Of a DNA stretch of 64,000 nucleotides, positions 30,674-41,102 are shown in pieces. This DNA is from Klebsiella terrigena (GTDB lineage Bacteria; Pseudomonadota; Gammaproteobacteria; Enterobacterales; Enterobacteriaceae). The DNA is taken from NCBI RefSeq assembly GCF_006539725.1, contig NZ_BJNO01000003.1, forward strand, positions 62,001-126,000, written 5' to 3'. The position numbers and the translations under genes were made by a program. Position 1 is the stretch's first letter. Every line of letters starts with the position of its first letter. The notes below the pieces were generated by a model that worked only from the letters and a program-made list of their open reading frames with translations, was not told the DNA's origin and did no database searches.

Positions 30674-31963
30674 ATGAGTAATACTTTGCTGGAGAGCGTG
30701 GTGAAGAAAAACCGCGCCCGTTTGATCCCCTTTATGCTGGCGCTGTACGTGCTGGCGTTTCTTGACCGTTCGAATATTGGTTTTGCCAAAGAGACCTACC
30801 AGCTGGATACCGGGCTGAGCAACGAGGCCTACGCCCTTGGCGCCGGAATATTTTTTGTGGTGTATGCCTTTCTCGGGGTCCCGGCGAATCTGCTGATGCG
30901 TAAATTTGGCGCGAGAAAATGGATTGGCTGCACCACGCTGCTGTGGGGCGTGCTCTCTGCGGCCATGGCATGGGCGGATAGCGAAACAAAATTCCTGCTG
31001 GTACGGACGCTGCTCGGTGCCGCCGAAGCGGGCTTTTTCCCGGGAATGATCTACCTGACTTCTCAATGGTTCCCGCAACAAAATCGCGCCAGCATTATGG
31101 GGCTGTTCTATATGGGCGCGCCGCTGGCGCTGACGCTTGGCTCGCCGCTATCCGGCGCGCTGCTGGAAATGCACGGCTTTATGGGGCATCCCGGCTGGTT
31201 CTGGATGTTTGTGATTGAGGGTCTGCTGGCCGTCTGCGCGGGCTTTTTCACCTTCTTCTGGCTCGATGATACGCCGCACAGCGCGCGTTTTCTGACCGCT
31301 GCCGAAAAGCAGGCGCTGCTTAGCCAGCTGGCAAGCGAAGAGGAGAAAAAGGTGACTTCCCGGCTCTCCGATGCGCTGCGCAACGGGCGCGTCTGGCAGC
31401 TGGCGATTATCTATCTGACGATTCAGGTTGCGGTTTATGGCCTGATCTTCTTCCTGCCGACCCAGGTTGCCGCGCTGCTGGGCACCAAAGTGGGGTTTGT
31501 GGCCTCGGTGGTGACGGCGATCCCGTGGATTGCGGCTCTGCTGGGGACCTGGCTTATTCCGCGCTACTCCGATCGGACCGGCGAACGGCGCAATATTGCG
31601 GCGCTGACCTTACTGGCGGCGGCGATTGGTATCGGCGTCTCCGGGCTGGTGCCACCGGTGCTGGCGATACTGGCGCTGTGCGTCGCGGCGGTCGGCGTGA
31701 TCGCCGTGCAGCCGGTATTCTGGACGATGCCGACGCAGCTACTCTCCGGTACCGCGCTGGCCGCGGGCATTGGCTTCGTCAACCTGTTCGGCGCAATCGG
31801 CGGTTTTCTGGCGCCGATCGTTCGCGTTCAGGCAGAGACGATTTTCGCCAGCGATTCCGCCGGCCTGCTGACGCTCTCCTGCGTGGCGATAGTGGGCGTC
31901 GTTATTATCTTTTCATTGAGCGTCACACGCATGGTGCCGCAGTCCGGCAGCGTACCGCATTAA
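30674..31963 (+). CDS. rhmT: L-rhamnonate transporter, MFS family
   Basis: Major facilitator of the anion:cation symporter group, about 12 membrane spans, homologue of E. coli YfaV. The MFS signature between spans 2 and 3 and the LDRSNIGFAKETYQ segment after span 1 are typical of hexonate/galactarate-type transporters. Start at ATG 30674 after GAGGAG, giving 429 residues as in E. coli. Substrate is inferred from flanking rhmD and rhmA. Confidence 0.9.
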   Translation: MSNTLLESVVKKNRARLIPFMLALYVLAFLDRSNIGFAKETYQLDTGLSNEAYALGAGIFFVVYAFLGVPANLLMRKFGARKWIGCTTLLWGVLSAAMAWADSETKFLLVRTLLGAAEAGFFPGMIYLTSQWFPQQNRASIMGLFYMGAPLALTLGSPLSGALLEMHGFMGHPGWFWMFVIEGLLAVCAGFFTFFWLDDTPHSARFLTAAEKQALLSQLASEEEKKVTSRLSDALRNGRVWQLAIIYLTIQVAVYGLIFFLPTQVAALLGTKVGFVASVVTAIPWIAALLGTWLIPRYSDRTGERRNIAALTLLAAAIGIGVSGLVPPVLAILALCVAAVGVIAVQPVFWTMPTQLLSGTALAAGIGFVNLFGAIGGFLAPIVRVQAETIFASDSAGLLTLSCVAIVGVVIIFSLSVTRMVPQSGSVPH

Positions 31964-31977
31964 TATAAGGAAGACCT

Positions 31978-32781
31978 ATGAACGCTATTTTATCGAACCC
32001 GTTTAAAGCGGGATTATCCAGGGGAGAAACGCAAATTGGCCTGTGGCTGAGCTCAACCTCCTCCTACGTGGCCGAGATAGCCGCTACGGCAGGCTACGAC
32101 TGGCTGCTGATTGACGGCGAACATGCGCCAAATACCATTCAGGATCTTTACCATCAGCTGCAGGCCATTGCCCCTTATGCCAGCCAGCCGGTGATACGCC
32201 CGGTCGAGGGGAGCCGCAGCTTGATCAAGCAGGTGCTGGATATCGGCGCGCGGACGTTACTTATCCCAATGGTCGATACGGCCGAGCAGGCGCGGGATAT
32301 CGTCGCGGCAACCCGCTATCCGCCGGTCGGCACGCGCGGGGTTGGCGCCGGAGTGGCGCGCGCGGCGCGCTGGGGGAGAGTAGGAAACTATATGGCACAG
32401 GCGAATGATGAACTCTGTCTGCTCATTCAGGTCGAGAGCAAAACGGCGCTCGACAATCTGGATGAGATCCTCGAAGTGGAAGGCATTGACGGCGTATTTA
32501 TTGGCCCTGCCGATTTGTCCGCCTCCCTCGGCTATCCGGATCACGCCGCTCATCCTGACGTGCAGCGGATTATTGAACAGAGCATTCGCCGCATTCGCGC
32601 GGCGGGCAAAGCGGCCGGCTTCCTTGCCGTCGATCCGAAAATGGCGCAAAAAAGCCTTGAGTGGGGCGCCAACTTTGTCGCCGTTGGCGTAGATACTCAG
32701 CTCTATACCGACGCGTTGGATAGCCGGCTGGCGATGTTCAGGCCCGGCGCGCGGCGGGAGGAAGAAAAGGGGAGCTACTGA
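31978..32781 (+). CDS. rhmA: 2-keto-3-deoxy-L-rhamnonate aldolase
   Basis: Class II HpcH/HpaI-type aldolase that splits 2-keto-3-deoxy-L-rhamnonate into pyruvate and L-lactaldehyde. The family segments [24 protein letters not shown] and [12 protein letters not shown] hold the catalytic His and the Glu/Asp metal ligands. 267 residues, equal to E. coli YfaU/RhmA. It completes rhmRDTA. It converges on glpC with a 25-base gap and no visible terminator. Confidence 0.95.
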   Translation: MNAILSNPFKAGLSRGETQIGLWLSSTSSYVAEIAATAGYDWLLIDGEHAPNTIQDLYHQLQAIAPYASQPVIRPVEGSRSLIKQVLDIGARTLLIPMVDTAEQARDIVAATRYPPVGTRGVGAGVARAARWGRVGNYMAQANDELCLLIQVESKTALDNLDEILEVEGIDGVFIGPADLSASLGYPDHAAHPDVQRIIEQSIRRIRAAGKAAGFLAVDPKMAQKSLEWGANFVAVGVDTQLYTDALDSRLAMFRPGARREEEKGSY

Positions 32782-32806
32782 CTCCCCATAATCATCGCGC
32801 AGAGGT

Positions 32807-33985
32807 TCAGGCCAGCGCCTGCGCCAGCAGGGTGATGGGATGTTCACAGCGCTTGCTGGTGGACATCTCAATCTGCCATTTGCAGGTTTCACAATCGGTC
32901 ACCACCACATCGGCGCCGCTCTCCTCAATCTGGCGGAAGAGCGGCGCGCCGATGGCCTGGGAAGACGCGTAGTTCTCCGACTTAAAGCCGTAGGTGCCGG
33001 CGATGCCGCAGCATTGCGAATCCAAAACCTCCAGCTGCAGGCCGGGGATCTGCCGCAGCAGTTCGAGGGTATAGAGCGACCAGCCCATTTTCTCCATATG
33101 ACAGGGAGTGTGGTAGACCACCTTCAGCGGCAGCGGTTTTAGCGCCAGGGTTCGCCCGCCGTCAAGCTGGCGCCAGATCCAGCGCGTTGCCAGCTCAACC
33201 CTGTCGCGCACGTCGCTATTGTCAACATCCAGCACGTGCGGATACTCATCGCGCAGGGTGAAGGTGCAGGTGGAGGAGGTGGCGATGGTCGGCAGCGCGC
33301 TTTCGCGCATGGCGGCGACGTTACTCAGCGCCTGCCTGCGGGCTTTGGCAAAAAAGCCGTTGGCAATCAGCGGCACGCCGCAGCATTTTTCTTTGGACAG
33401 CAGCTGTACCCCGGTGCCCATGGCGTTCAGCACGCGGATAAGATCCTTACCCAGCTGCGGATGGTTGTAGTTGACGTAGCAGCCGTGAAAGAAAGCGACC
33501 TGGTCGCTAAACTGCGCCTGCTGGGCGGCGAGCTGGCGGTATGCCCGGCGGAACGTGCCGAAACCGTATTTTGGCAGCGTCCGGCGGTGATCTATCCTGA
33601 GCGCCGTATCGAGCAGTCGGCGCACCGGCTGCAGACCCGTGACGGCGTTGACCAGCGGTGCAAACGGCGTAGAAAGGGTGCCCATCAGATCCGTATGGCT
33701 CAGCACCGCATCGCGTAGGCCAGGCTTCTGCTGGCCGTACTGCGCCCGCGCCCGCTGGATAATATCGCCGATTTTAACGTCAGAGGGGCAGGCGACCTCG
33801 CAGCGCTTGCAATTAATGCAGTACTTCAGCGCCTCGTCATACAGCGCGCCGTCCTTGAGCCGCAGCCGCTCGCCGTCGGGTCCCGCCTGCTTAGGGCCGG
33901 GATAGCGCGGATTAACCCGGCTGACCGGGCAGGCGGTGGTGCAAACCGTGCATTTGATGCAGCTCTCAAAGCGGGTATCGTTCAT
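32807..33985 (-). CDS. glpC: Anaerobic G3P dehydrogenase subunit C
   Basis: Iron-sulphur subunit tethering the GlpAB dimer to the membrane and passing electrons to menaquinone for fumarate or nitrate respiration. Two 4Fe-4S motifs, [12 protein letters not shown] and [12 protein letters not shown], lie in the first 65 residues; two CCG domains follow (KCCGVPL near 197, HTPCHMEK, and [10 protein letters not shown]). 392 residues against 396 in E. coli. The start overlaps the glpB stop by four bases. Confidence 0.95.
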   Translation of the reverse strand: MNDTRFESCIKCTVCTTACPVSRVNPRYPGPKQAGPDGERLRLKDGALYDEALKYCINCKRCEVACPSDVKIGDIIQRARAQYGQQKPGLRDAVLSHTDLMGTLSTPFAPLVNAVTGLQPVRRLLDTALRIDHRRTLPKYGFGTFRRAYRQLAAQQAQFSDQVAFFHGCYVNYNHPQLGKDLIRVLNAMGTGVQLLSKEKCCGVPLIANGFFAKARRQALSNVAAMRESALPTIATSSTCTFTLRDEYPHVLDVDNSDVRDRVELATRWIWRQLDGGRTLALKPLPLKVVYHTPCHMEKMGWSLYTLELLRQIPGLQLEVLDSQCCGIAGTYGFKSENYASSQAIGAPLFRQIEESGADVVVTDCETCKWQIEMSTSKRCEHPITLLAQALA

Positions 33986-35241
33986 CGTTCGCCTCCGGCA
34001 AGGTCGTTAATCTGTTTGGCGACGTGCAGCGCGGTGACCGCGCAAACGCCGCCGCCGCATCCCAGCTGAATGGCGTCAAAGCCGCCGAGCAGAGAACCGG
34101 CGGCAAACAGGTTGTTGAGCGGCCGCCCCTGCAGCAGCGGACGCAGCATCGCATCCGTTTTCAGGCCGAAGCGCTGCCAGGGCTGGGAGGCGAAGAAATC
34201 CCGCTGATACCAGCTCTCGCGCGGCATGCTCTGCTGTAGGTCGAGGCCCAGAATCGGCTCGCGCACGCCATCGCGCCCGGCGATCAGGCCGTTGCTGAAG
34301 AAGCTGCCGCTGGCCAGGACGGTAAAGCGCGGCCGCAGCGGGATATCGCCGTGGTTACGCGTCCATACTCTGCTTACCGTTCCATCCTGATGGCTGATGT
34401 TGGTCACCTCATCACCGGCCAGCCAGGTTCCTCCGCCGCGAATAAAGCGGCGCTGGAGCTGGCTATGCAGGCGCATTCCCGGTACCGACGGGGGCAGAGT
34501 TGGCAGCAGGCGCAGCGGGCAGGGCAGGCGCTCCTGTAGCCACAGATAGAGCCGGTTATCGCTAAGGCCAAAGCAGGCGGGCATCATCAGCAAGTCGTGC
34601 TCCTGCGCCAGCGGAAGCAGCGCGGCCAGCAGCGCCGGCCAGTGGCGCTCGTCATCCAGTACTCTGGCAATATTGGCGGCGCGAAATTCGCTCGGGCTCT
34701 CGCGCAGGACGTCCAGCAGCGGTAAATCGATTTCCGCCGCGCTGGCGTTCATTCCGTGCTGATTAAGCGACGCGGCGGCCAGGTGCGGCTGGAAGTCGGC
34801 AAAGCCGCCGATCCCGACCAGGCAGGGGGATTGGGCGGTTAACGGGTAAACGGGAACCTCCTGCGGGGAGAGCCACGCGGCGCGCAGGGTGCCGAGGGGC
34901 GTAATGCGCAGATGCGGCCGGGCGGCATCGCCCTGCATCACAATGCCGCTGGCGGCCAGCAGCGCCTGGGTTTGCGCCGCGTAGTCCATGACGCGTTCGA
35001 TGCCGATCCTCGCGTAGGGATGCTCCGGAGTCTGGCCTGCCAGCCGGGCGAGACCCTGGGCAACCTCGGTCACCTTTTCGCCGTCGGGCAGCTCTGAGAG
35101 CAGATCCAGCGAGGCGGAGGAGAAATGCAGCGCGCTTTGACCGCGGCTGACGATCGCGCTGCGCAAACCATATTGATTCAGGCTCAGCCCGCAAAGTAGC
35201 CCGGCGAGCCCGCCGCCGATGATCGCGCAATCAAATTTCAT
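33982..35241 (-). CDS. glpB: Anaerobic G3P dehydrogenase subunit B
   Basis: FAD/FMN-type flavoprotein subunit of the GlpABC enzyme. The N-terminal dinucleotide loop [12 protein letters not shown] is at residues 7-18, and the C-terminal FAD motif [16 protein letters not shown] is near 390. I start at ATG 35241 preceded by AAGGAGC, giving 419 residues as in E. coli; the frame runs on to 35313 inside glpA. Its 5' end overlaps glpA by 11 bases. Confidence 0.95.
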   Translation of the reverse strand: MKFDCAIIGGGLAGLLCGLSLNQYGLRSAIVSRGQSALHFSSASLDLLSELPDGEKVTEVAQGLARLAGQTPEHPYARIGIERVMDYAAQTQALLAASGIVMQGDAARPHLRITPLGTLRAAWLSPQEVPVYPLTAQSPCLVGIGGFADFQPHLAAASLNQHGMNASAAEIDLPLLDVLRESPSEFRAANIARVLDDERHWPALLAALLPLAQEHDLLMMPACFGLSDNRLYLWLQERLPCPLRLLPTLPPSVPGMRLHSQLQRRFIRGGGTWLAGDEVTNISHQDGTVSRVWTRNHGDIPLRPRFTVLASGSFFSNGLIAGRDGVREPILGLDLQQSMPRESWYQRDFFASQPWQRFGLKTDAMLRPLLQGRPLNNLFAAGSLLGGFDAIQLGCGGGVCAVTALHVAKQINDLAGGER

Positions 35242-36853
35242 CCTGCTGCTCCTTTTGCAAACCGCACAGCCCGAGATAGACCCAGCGGGTGAATTCACTT
35301 TCGCGCAGCGCATCGCCCCAGGCGACGGGCTGTACGCCTTTCCAGCGTTCGTTTAAAAACTCAGAAAGCTGGGTCAGCGATTGGGCCGGCGTGGCGACAT
35401 TGAAGCGCTGCAGCAGCCCGGCGGCGCGGCAGGCGCACAGCTCGCCCTGGCAGGTTCCCATCCCGATTCGGGTACGGCGGCGTAAATCGAGCAGGTTGTT
35501 GACCGCTAAATTTTCTACCGCGTACTGCACCTCCCCCGCGGTAACCGCTTCGCACTCGCAGACCAGGCTGCGATGCTGGCGGCTATCGCCAAGCCACGCG
35601 GGCGTGCGATCTCCGTGGCGGTACACCGCCGATCCCCGCAGCGGCGCGGGCAGAGAGATGATTTTTTGCAGCGTGGCTTCGACCGGCTCGCGGGAACCCG
35701 GTAAAGGGGTTTCTGCGGTGGTGCAGGGGACGGTGTTGCCAAGCTTGCGGCAAACGGCATCCGTCGCCCATTCCGCCATCAGGCGGTAGGTCATCAGCTT
35801 GCCGCCGGTAATGGTGATAAACCCGGCCATCCCGTCGCGTTCGGCATGATCCAGCAGCACAATGCCGCGGCTGACGCTACGACCGCTGGGATCGTTATCG
35901 CTGGCCACCAGCGGGCGCACGCCGGAGTAGGCGCGCAGCACCCGGGTGCGGGCCATGACGGGTGTCAGCTTCTCACCTTCGCGCAGCAGGGTATCGACTT
36001 CCGCGGCGGTGACCCGGTTATCGTCAATTTCATCGTAGGGAATATGCACCGAGGTGGTGCCAATCAGGGAGATGGTATCCCCGGGAACCAGAATATCGGC
36101 ATCGGCAGGCTTGCGGCAGCGGTTGATAACGTGGCGGTTAATGCGGTGGTCGAGGATTAGCAGCGATCCTTTAGCCGGAAACATCGCAATGCGCAGATCG
36201 GCATATTCCGCAATCCGCTGGCCCCAGATCCCGGCGGCATTGACCACTACGCTTGCGCGCAGCGTGCGGTTTTCGCGACGCTTATGGTCATAGCAGTGCA
36301 CGCCGTTGACCCGATCGCCGCTGCGCAGCAGGCCGGTGATTTCACAGCCGGTAAGGATGGTGGCGCCGTGTTCGCGGGCGTCCAGCATATTGGCCGCGCT
36401 CAGGCGAAACGGATCGACGGTGCCGTCGGGTACCTGAACGGCGCCGAGCAGCGCGGGATTGACGGTGGGCTCAAGGCGCAGCGCCTCGGCGGGCGAGAGC
36501 TGACGGGTCTCAATTCCGGCCTGCTGGCAGGCGTGAATAAAGGTCTGTTGCCAGGCGAGATCGTCTTCGGGGAGGGTAATAAACAGCCCGTTAGTGGGTT
36601 CCACACAGTGGCGGGCGATGCGGCGCAGGATGCGGTTTTCGCTGATACATTCGCGCGCCGATTCGCCATCGGTCACCGCGTAGCGGGCGCCGCTGTGCAG
36701 CAGCCCGTGATTGCGTCCGGTCGCCCCGGTGGCGATATCGTGGCGTTCTACCAAGGTTACGCGCAGCCCGCGGAGCGCGCAGTCACGGGCGATCCCTGCT
36801 CCGGTTGCGCCGCCGCCAATGACAATGACATCACACTCATCGGTCTCGGCCAT
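35231..36853 (-). CDS. glpA: Anaerobic G3P dehydrogenase subunit A
   Basis: Catalytic flavoprotein oxidising glycerol-3-phosphate to dihydroxyacetone phosphate without oxygen. The FAD loop [13 protein letters not shown] begins near residue 12. The C-terminus has a BFD-like 2Fe-2S domain with CECEAV and [11 protein letters not shown]. 540 residues against 542 in E. coli. First gene of glpABC, divergent from glpTQ across 270 bases. Confidence 0.95.
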   Translation of the reverse strand: MAETDECDVIVIGGGATGAGIARDCALRGLRVTLVERHDIATGATGRNHGLLHSGARYAVTDGESARECISENRILRRIARHCVEPTNGLFITLPEDDLAWQQTFIHACQQAGIETRQLSPAEALRLEPTVNPALLGAVQVPDGTVDPFRLSAANMLDAREHGATILTGCEITGLLRSGDRVNGVHCYDHKRRENRTLRASVVVNAAGIWGQRIAEYADLRIAMFPAKGSLLILDHRINRHVINRCRKPADADILVPGDTISLIGTTSVHIPYDEIDDNRVTAAEVDTLLREGEKLTPVMARTRVLRAYSGVRPLVASDNDPSGRSVSRGIVLLDHAERDGMAGFITITGGKLMTYRLMAEWATDAVCRKLGNTVPCTTAETPLPGSREPVEATLQKIISLPAPLRGSAVYRHGDRTPAWLGDSRQHRSLVCECEAVTAGEVQYAVENLAVNNLLDLRRRTRIGMGTCQGELCACRAAGLLQRFNVATPAQSLTQLSEFLNERWKGVQPVAWGDALRESEFTRWVYLGLCGLQKEQQDEI

Positions 36854-37123
36854 CTCTCTATCCCTCTACTTTCGTTTTACACCATTTAGCCACACAAATA
36901 GTGCGTATTGTTTGATTTCGAGCATATTCGCGCGTTTATCGAGCATGGAATGTGATTTCATGCTCACAATGGAATGTTTTGTCATATTTTTGTAACAAAG
37001 CGTGCGATGTTTCACAGTATCGTCTGCGAGGTTTCCCTACCATCGCGCCATATCAGAAGTGGGTGATTAAATTAGGTTTTTTTTTACCTGTACCCATAAA
37101 AGCAAATGGCAACGGAGGCTGCT
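36854..37123. promoter_or_regulatory. Divergent glpA / glpT control region
   Basis: In E. coli this interval binds GlpR, CRP and, for glpABC, FNR and ArcA. Here 36908-36925 matches the GlpR operator consensus at 13 of 18 positions by my count. A second half site ATCGAGCAT ends at 36946. TGTGA (36951-36955) and TCACA (36964-36968) form a CRP-like pair, but with an eight-base rather than six-base spacer, so CRP binding there is doubtful. ATGGAATGT occurs as a direct repeat at 36945 and 36969. GGAGG at 37114-37118 is the glpT ribosome site. Confidence 0.6.
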
Positions 37124-38470
37124 ATGTTAAGTATTTTTAAACCCGCGGCGCACAAAGCGCGTCTACCCGAGGCGGAAATTGACCCGCACTATCGTCGGCT
37201 ACGCTGGCAGATTTTTATCGGTATTTTCTTTGGCTATGCCGCCTACTATCTGGTGCGCAAGAACTTTGCGTTAGCCATGCCATACCTGGTGGAGCAGGGA
37301 TTCTCTCGCGGCGATCTCGGCTTTGCGCTGTCCGGGATTTCCATCGCCTATGGCTTTTCAAAATTCATTATGGGCTCGGTATCCGATCGCTCGAATCCGC
37401 GCATTTTTCTGCCGGCGGGGCTGATCCTGGCGGCGCTGGTCATGCTGGTGATGGGCTTTGTGCCCTGGGCGACCTCCAGCATCATGGTTATGTTTGTGCT
37501 GCTGTTCCTCTGCGGCTGGTTCCAGGGGATGGGCTGGCCGCCCTGCGGGCGCACGATGGTGCACTGGTGGTCGCAGAAGGAGCGTGGGGGCATCGTTTCG
37601 GTATGGAACTGCGCGCACAACGTTGGCGGCGGGATCCCGCCGCTGCTCTTCCTGCTCGGGATGGCCTGGTTCAACGACTGGCACGCGGCGCTGTACATGC
37701 CGGCGTTTGGCGCGATCCTGCTGGCGGTATTTGCCTTTGCCATGATGCGCGATACCCCGCAGTCCTGCGGCCTGCCGCCGATTGAAGAGTATAAGAACGA
37801 CTATCCGGATGATTACAGCGAGCAGCACGAGCAGGAGCTCACCGCCCGGCAGATCTTTAAGCAGTATATTCTGCCAAACCGGCTGCTGTGGTATATCGCC
37901 ATCGCCAACGTCTTTGTCTACCTGCTGCGCTACGGCATTCTCGACTGGTCGCCAACCTACCTGAAAGAGGTGAAGCACTTTGCGCTGGATAAATCCTCCT
38001 GGGCCTACTTCCTCTACGAGTATGCGGGAATCCCCGGGACGCTGATTTGCGGCTGGATGTCGGATAAGGTGTTCAGAGGCAACCGCGGGGCGACCGGGGT
38101 CTTCTTTATGACGCTGGTGACCATCGCCACCGTCGTTTACTGGCTTAACCCGCCGGGTAATCCGGGCGTTGATATGGCCTGCATGATCGTTATCGGCTTC
38201 CTGATTTACGGTCCGGTGATGCTGATTGGCTTGCATGCTCTCGAGCTGGCGCCGAAAAAGGCCGCCGGTACCGCGGCGGGCTTTACCGGGCTGTTTGGTT
38301 ATCTGGGAGGCTCCGTTGCCGCCAGCGCCATCGTCGGCTACACCGTTGACTTCTTCGGCTGGGACGGCGGATTTATGGTCATGATCGGCGGTAGCGTGCT
38401 GGCGGTGCTGCTGCTGATTGTGGTGATGGTAGGCGAAAAACGTCATCACCAGCAGCTGAAACAGTCCTGA
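37124..38470 (+). CDS. glpT: Glycerol-3-phosphate:phosphate antiporter
   Basis: Organophosphate:Pi antiporter of the major facilitator superfamily, inner membrane, 12 spans. It is also the main uptake route for fosfomycin (family knowledge). Arg45 (YLVRKNFA) and His165 (NCAHNVGG) of the substrate site match E. coli. The second substrate arginine region [11 protein letters not shown] is present. Start at ATG 37124 with GGAGG five bases upstream gives 448 residues (452 in E. coli, the difference at the C-terminus). glpQ follows. Confidence 0.96.
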   Translation: MLSIFKPAAHKARLPEAEIDPHYRRLRWQIFIGIFFGYAAYYLVRKNFALAMPYLVEQGFSRGDLGFALSGISIAYGFSKFIMGSVSDRSNPRIFLPAGLILAALVMLVMGFVPWATSSIMVMFVLLFLCGWFQGMGWPPCGRTMVHWWSQKERGGIVSVWNCAHNVGGGIPPLLFLLGMAWFNDWHAALYMPAFGAILLAVFAFAMMRDTPQSCGLPPIEEYKNDYPDDYSEQHEQELTARQIFKQYILPNRLLWYIAIANVFVYLLRYGILDWSPTYLKEVKHFALDKSSWAYFLYEYAGIPGTLICGWMSDKVFRGNRGATGVFFMTLVTIATVVYWLNPPGNPGVDMACMIVIGFLIYGPVMLIGLHALELAPKKAAGTAAGFTGLFGYLGGSVAASAIVGYTVDFFGWDGGFMVMIGGSVLAVLLLIVVMVGEKRHHQQLKQS

Positions 38471-38479
38471 GGAATGAGC

Positions 38480-39559
38480 ATGAAAACGGCAATAACGACC
38501 TTGATGACCGGGATTCTGCTGGCAGGCTCCACGCTGAGTTTTGCCGCTCAGGCGGGGGATAAGATAGTCATTGCCCACCGCGGCGCCAGCGGCTATCTGC
38601 CGGAGCATACGCTGCCGGCGAAAGCGATGGCCTATGCCCAGGGAGCCGATTATCTCGAGCAGGACCTGGTGATGACCAAAGACGATCGGCTGGTGGTGCT
38701 GCATGACCACTATCTCGATCGGGTCACCGACGTGGCGGAGAAATTTCCGCAGCGCGCGCGTCAGGATGGCCGCTTCTACGCGATCGACTTCACCATGGCG
38801 GAGATCAAAACGCTGAAGTTCAGCGAGGGGTTTGAACCCAAAAACGGTAAGAACGTCCAGACCTTCCCGGGGCGCTTCCCGATGGGAAAAGCGGATTTTC
38901 GCATTCATACCTTTGAAGAGGAGATTGAGTTCGTTCAGGGGCTGAACCACTCAACCGGGAAAAATATCGGTATCTATCCGGAAATTAAAGCGCCGTGGTT
39001 CCACCATCAGGAAGGCAAGGATATCGCCACCAGCGTCCTGCAGGTGCTGAAGAAGTATGGCTACACCAGCAAGCAGGATAAGGTGTATCTGCAGTGTTTT
39101 GATGCCAACGAGCTCAAGCGCATCAGGAACGAGCTGGAGCCGAAGATGGGGATGGACCTGAATCTGGTGCAGCTGATCGCCTATAGCGACTGGAATGAAA
39201 CCCAGCAGCGCCAGGCGGATGGCAAATGGGTTAACTACAGCTATGACTGGATGTTTAAGCCCGGCGCGATGGGGCAGATTGCACAATACGCCGACGGCAT
39301 CGGCCCGGACTACCACATGCTGGTGGCGGCGAACGCCAGGCCGGGCCAGGTGGCGCTGACTGACATGGTGAAAGAGGCGCATCGCCAGCATCTGGTGGTC
39401 CACCCCTATACCGTCCGCGCTGACCAGCTGCCGGATTACGTCACCAACGTGAACCAGCTGTTCGACCTGCTGTATAACAAGGCTGGCGTCGATGGATTGT
39501 TCAGCGACTTCCCGGATAAGGCGGTGCAGTTTCTGCAGCAAGAGGGGGAACGCCGCTAA
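38480..39559 (+). CDS. glpQ: Periplasmic glycerophosphodiester phosphodiesterase
   Basis: Hydrolyses glycerophosphodiesters to G3P, which GlpT imports. A Sec signal peptide covers about the first 25 residues (ending SFAAQA). The GDPD catalytic segment IAHRGASGYLPEHT and the metal-binding YLEQDLVMTKDD / LHDHYLDR follow. I choose ATG 38480, six bases after GAGGA (38469-38473), over 38474, which would touch that site; this gives 359 residues. Only nine bases separate it from the glpT stop. Confidence 0.95.
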   Translation: MKTAITTLMTGILLAGSTLSFAAQAGDKIVIAHRGASGYLPEHTLPAKAMAYAQGADYLEQDLVMTKDDRLVVLHDHYLDRVTDVAEKFPQRARQDGRFYAIDFTMAEIKTLKFSEGFEPKNGKNVQTFPGRFPMGKADFRIHTFEEEIEFVQGLNHSTGKNIGIYPEIKAPWFHHQEGKDIATSVLQVLKKYGYTSKQDKVYLQCFDANELKRIRNELEPKMGMDLNLVQLIAYSDWNETQQRQADGKWVNYSYDWMFKPGAMGQIAQYADGIGPDYHMLVAANARPGQVALTDMVKEAHRQHLVVHPYTVRADQLPDYVTNVNQLFDLLYNKAGVDGLFSDFPDKAVQFLQQEGERR

Positions 39560-39603
39560 CCCGCGGCGTGAATGGCAAACCTGTCCGCGCCGGTCGGCGC
39601 GGA
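39551..39603. other. Twin GC hairpins at the glpQ / yfaE junction
   Basis: CGCCGC (39551-39556) pairs with GCGGCG (39563-39568) across the glpQ stop codon, and TCCGCGCC (39584-39591) pairs perfectly with GGCGCGGA (39596-39603) around a four-base loop. Neither has a T tract on either side, so they are not standard intrinsic terminators. They may protect the 3' ends of the converging glpTQ and nrdAB-yfaE messages. Confidence 0.6.
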
Positions 39604-39621
39604 TGGGATGTTGCCAGGCAG

Positions 39622-39876
39622 CTACATCTCGATTTCGATATCGCTTTTTGCCCGGCAGCAGCAGGGCAAAATCTCTCCCGGCTGAATGAACGCCAGCGGC
39701 TCGGTCAGCCAGTCAACCTGACCGGATACCAGCCGCGTGCGGCAGGAGCCACAATAACCTTCGCGGCACTGATACTCCACGTCGATATTATGCGATTCCA
39801 GGGCATCAAGCAGGCAGTGGTGTTCATCCTGACACTCGAGATGGGTGTCAGAAATTTTCAAAAAAATGCGTTTCAT
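39622..39876 (-). CDS. yfaE: 2Fe-2S ferredoxin YfaE
   Basis: Plant-type ferredoxin that reduces the diferric centre of NrdB and so maintains its tyrosyl radical cofactor. The cluster ligands lie in YQCREGYCGSCRTRL (three cysteines, about residues 36-45) and the later CCCRAK. 84 residues, as in E. coli. It starts at the last base of nrdB (39876) and ends the nrdAB-yfaE operon. In E. coli K-12 I recall inaA between yfaE and glpQ; it is not here. Confidence 0.95.
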   Translation of the reverse strand: MKRIFLKISDTHLECQDEHHCLLDALESHNIDVEYQCREGYCGSCRTRLVSGQVDWLTEPLAFIQPGEILPCCCRAKSDIEIEM

Positions 39877-41006
39877 CAGAGCTGGAAGTTGCTCAGGTCG
39901 TCGGCATCGACTTCGGCATCGATCTGCCCCACCAGGTAGGAGCTGACTTCCACTTCCTGCGGCGCAACCTGCACGTTATCGGATACCAGCCAGGTATTGA
40001 TCCACGGGATGGGGTTGGAGCGGGTCTGGAACGGCAGTTCGAGACCGACCGCCTGCATGCGGATATTGGTGATGTATTCGACGTACTGGCAGAGAATGTC
40101 GCGGTTCAGGCCAATCATCGAACCATCGCGGAACAGATAATCTGCCCACTCTTTCTCCTGCTGAGCCGCCAGCACGAACAGGTCATAGCACTGCTGCTTG
40201 CACTCTTCGGCAATTTCGGCCATTTCCGGATCGTCGACGCCGGAACGCAGCAGGTTTAGCATGTGCTGGGTGCCGGTGAGGTGCAGCGCTTCGTCGCGAG
40301 CGATCAGGCGGATGATTTTAGCGTTACCTTCCATCAGCTTACGCTCGGCGAAGGCGAAGGAGCAGGCGAAGCTGACGTAGAAGCGAATCGCTTCCAGCGC
40401 ATTCACGCTCATCAGGCACAGGTACAGTTTCTTTTTCAGCTCGCGCAGGTTCACGGTGACGGTTTTACCGTTAACGCTATGGGTGCCTTCACCCAGCAGA
40501 TGCCAGTAGCTGGTCAGCTCAATGAGCTCATCGTAGTAGCTGGAAATCCCTTCCGCACGCTTCTGAATCTGCTCGTTGGTGACGATATCATCGAAGACCA
40601 TCGCCGGATCGTTGACGATGTTGCGGATGATATGGGTGTAGGAGCGGGAGTGAATGGTTTCAGAAAACGCCCAGGTCTCTACCCAGGTTTCCAGCTCAGG
40701 AATCGAAATCAGCGGCAGCAGCGCGACGTTCGGGCTGCGGCCCTGGATGGAATCCAGCAGGGTCTGGTACTTCAGGTTGCTGATGAAGATATGCTTTTCG
40801 TGATCCGGCAGCGCCTGATAATCGATACGATCGCGGGAAACGTCAACTTCCTCCGGGCGCCAGAAGAAGGAGAGCTGCTTTTCGATAAGCTTTTCGAAGA
40901 TGTCATATTTTTGCTGATCGTAACGGGCAACGTTAACCGGCTGACCAAAAAACATCGGCTCAAGCAGCTGATTGTTTTTGGTCTGAGAAAAGGTGGTATA
41001 TGCCAT
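39876..41006 (-). CDS. nrdB: Ribonucleotide reductase 1, beta subunit
   Basis: Class Ia radical-generating subunit. The radical tyrosine is Tyr123 counting Met (Tyr122 by convention) in [12 protein letters not shown], with iron ligands in DSIQGRS, the [10 protein letters not shown] helix and [11 protein letters not shown] start at ATG 41006 ([10 protein letters not shown]), giving 376 residues, the E. coli length; the frame is open to 41084 through hairpins of the intergenic gap and is not conserved. The C-terminal tail ending DDLSNFQL is the peptide that docks to NrdA. Confidence 0.96.
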   Translation of the reverse strand: MAYTTFSQTKNNQLLEPMFFGQPVNVARYDQQKYDIFEKLIEKQLSFFWRPEEVDVSRDRIDYQALPDHEKHIFISNLKYQTLLDSIQGRSPNVALLPLISIPELETWVETWAFSETIHSRSYTHIIRNIVNDPAMVFDDIVTNEQIQKRAEGISSYYDELIELTSYWHLLGEGTHSVNGKTVTVNLRELKKKLYLCLMSVNALEAIRFYVSFACSFAFAERKLMEGNAKIIRLIARDEALHLTGTQHMLNLLRSGVDDPEMAEIAEECKQQCYDLFVLAAQQEKEWADYLFRDGSMIGLNRDILCQYVEYITNIRMQAVGLELPFQTRSNPIPWINTWLVSDNVQVAPQEVEVSSYLVGQIDAEVDADDLSNFQL

Positions 41007-41032
41007 TAAATGTGCGTCCTGTGATGTTATTG

Positions 41033-41097
41033 CCCCTCGCTCCGGCCCTACAGACGGGGCCGGGCTGTGATGTTCCCTCGCCATGGGGCGAGGGGGG
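41033..41097 (-). other. Stable hairpins in the nrdA-nrdB gap
   Basis: Two strong palindromes fill the 96-base gap: CCGGCCC (41042-41048) with GGGCCGG (41057-41063), and CCCTCGCC (41075-41082) with GGCGAGGG (41087-41094) around ATGG. CCCCTCGC at 41033 can also pair with GCGAGGGG at 41089, giving an alternative long-range fold. No T tract follows, so they should not end transcription; they may set relative mRNA stability of nrdA and nrdB. Confidence 0.7.
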
Positions 41098-41102
41098 CGT
41101 TA

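Noticed and set aside
41007..41084. A longer NrdB start adding 26 residues
   Set aside because: The extension crosses two strong hairpins and is not conserved; ATG 41006 gives the family N-terminus.
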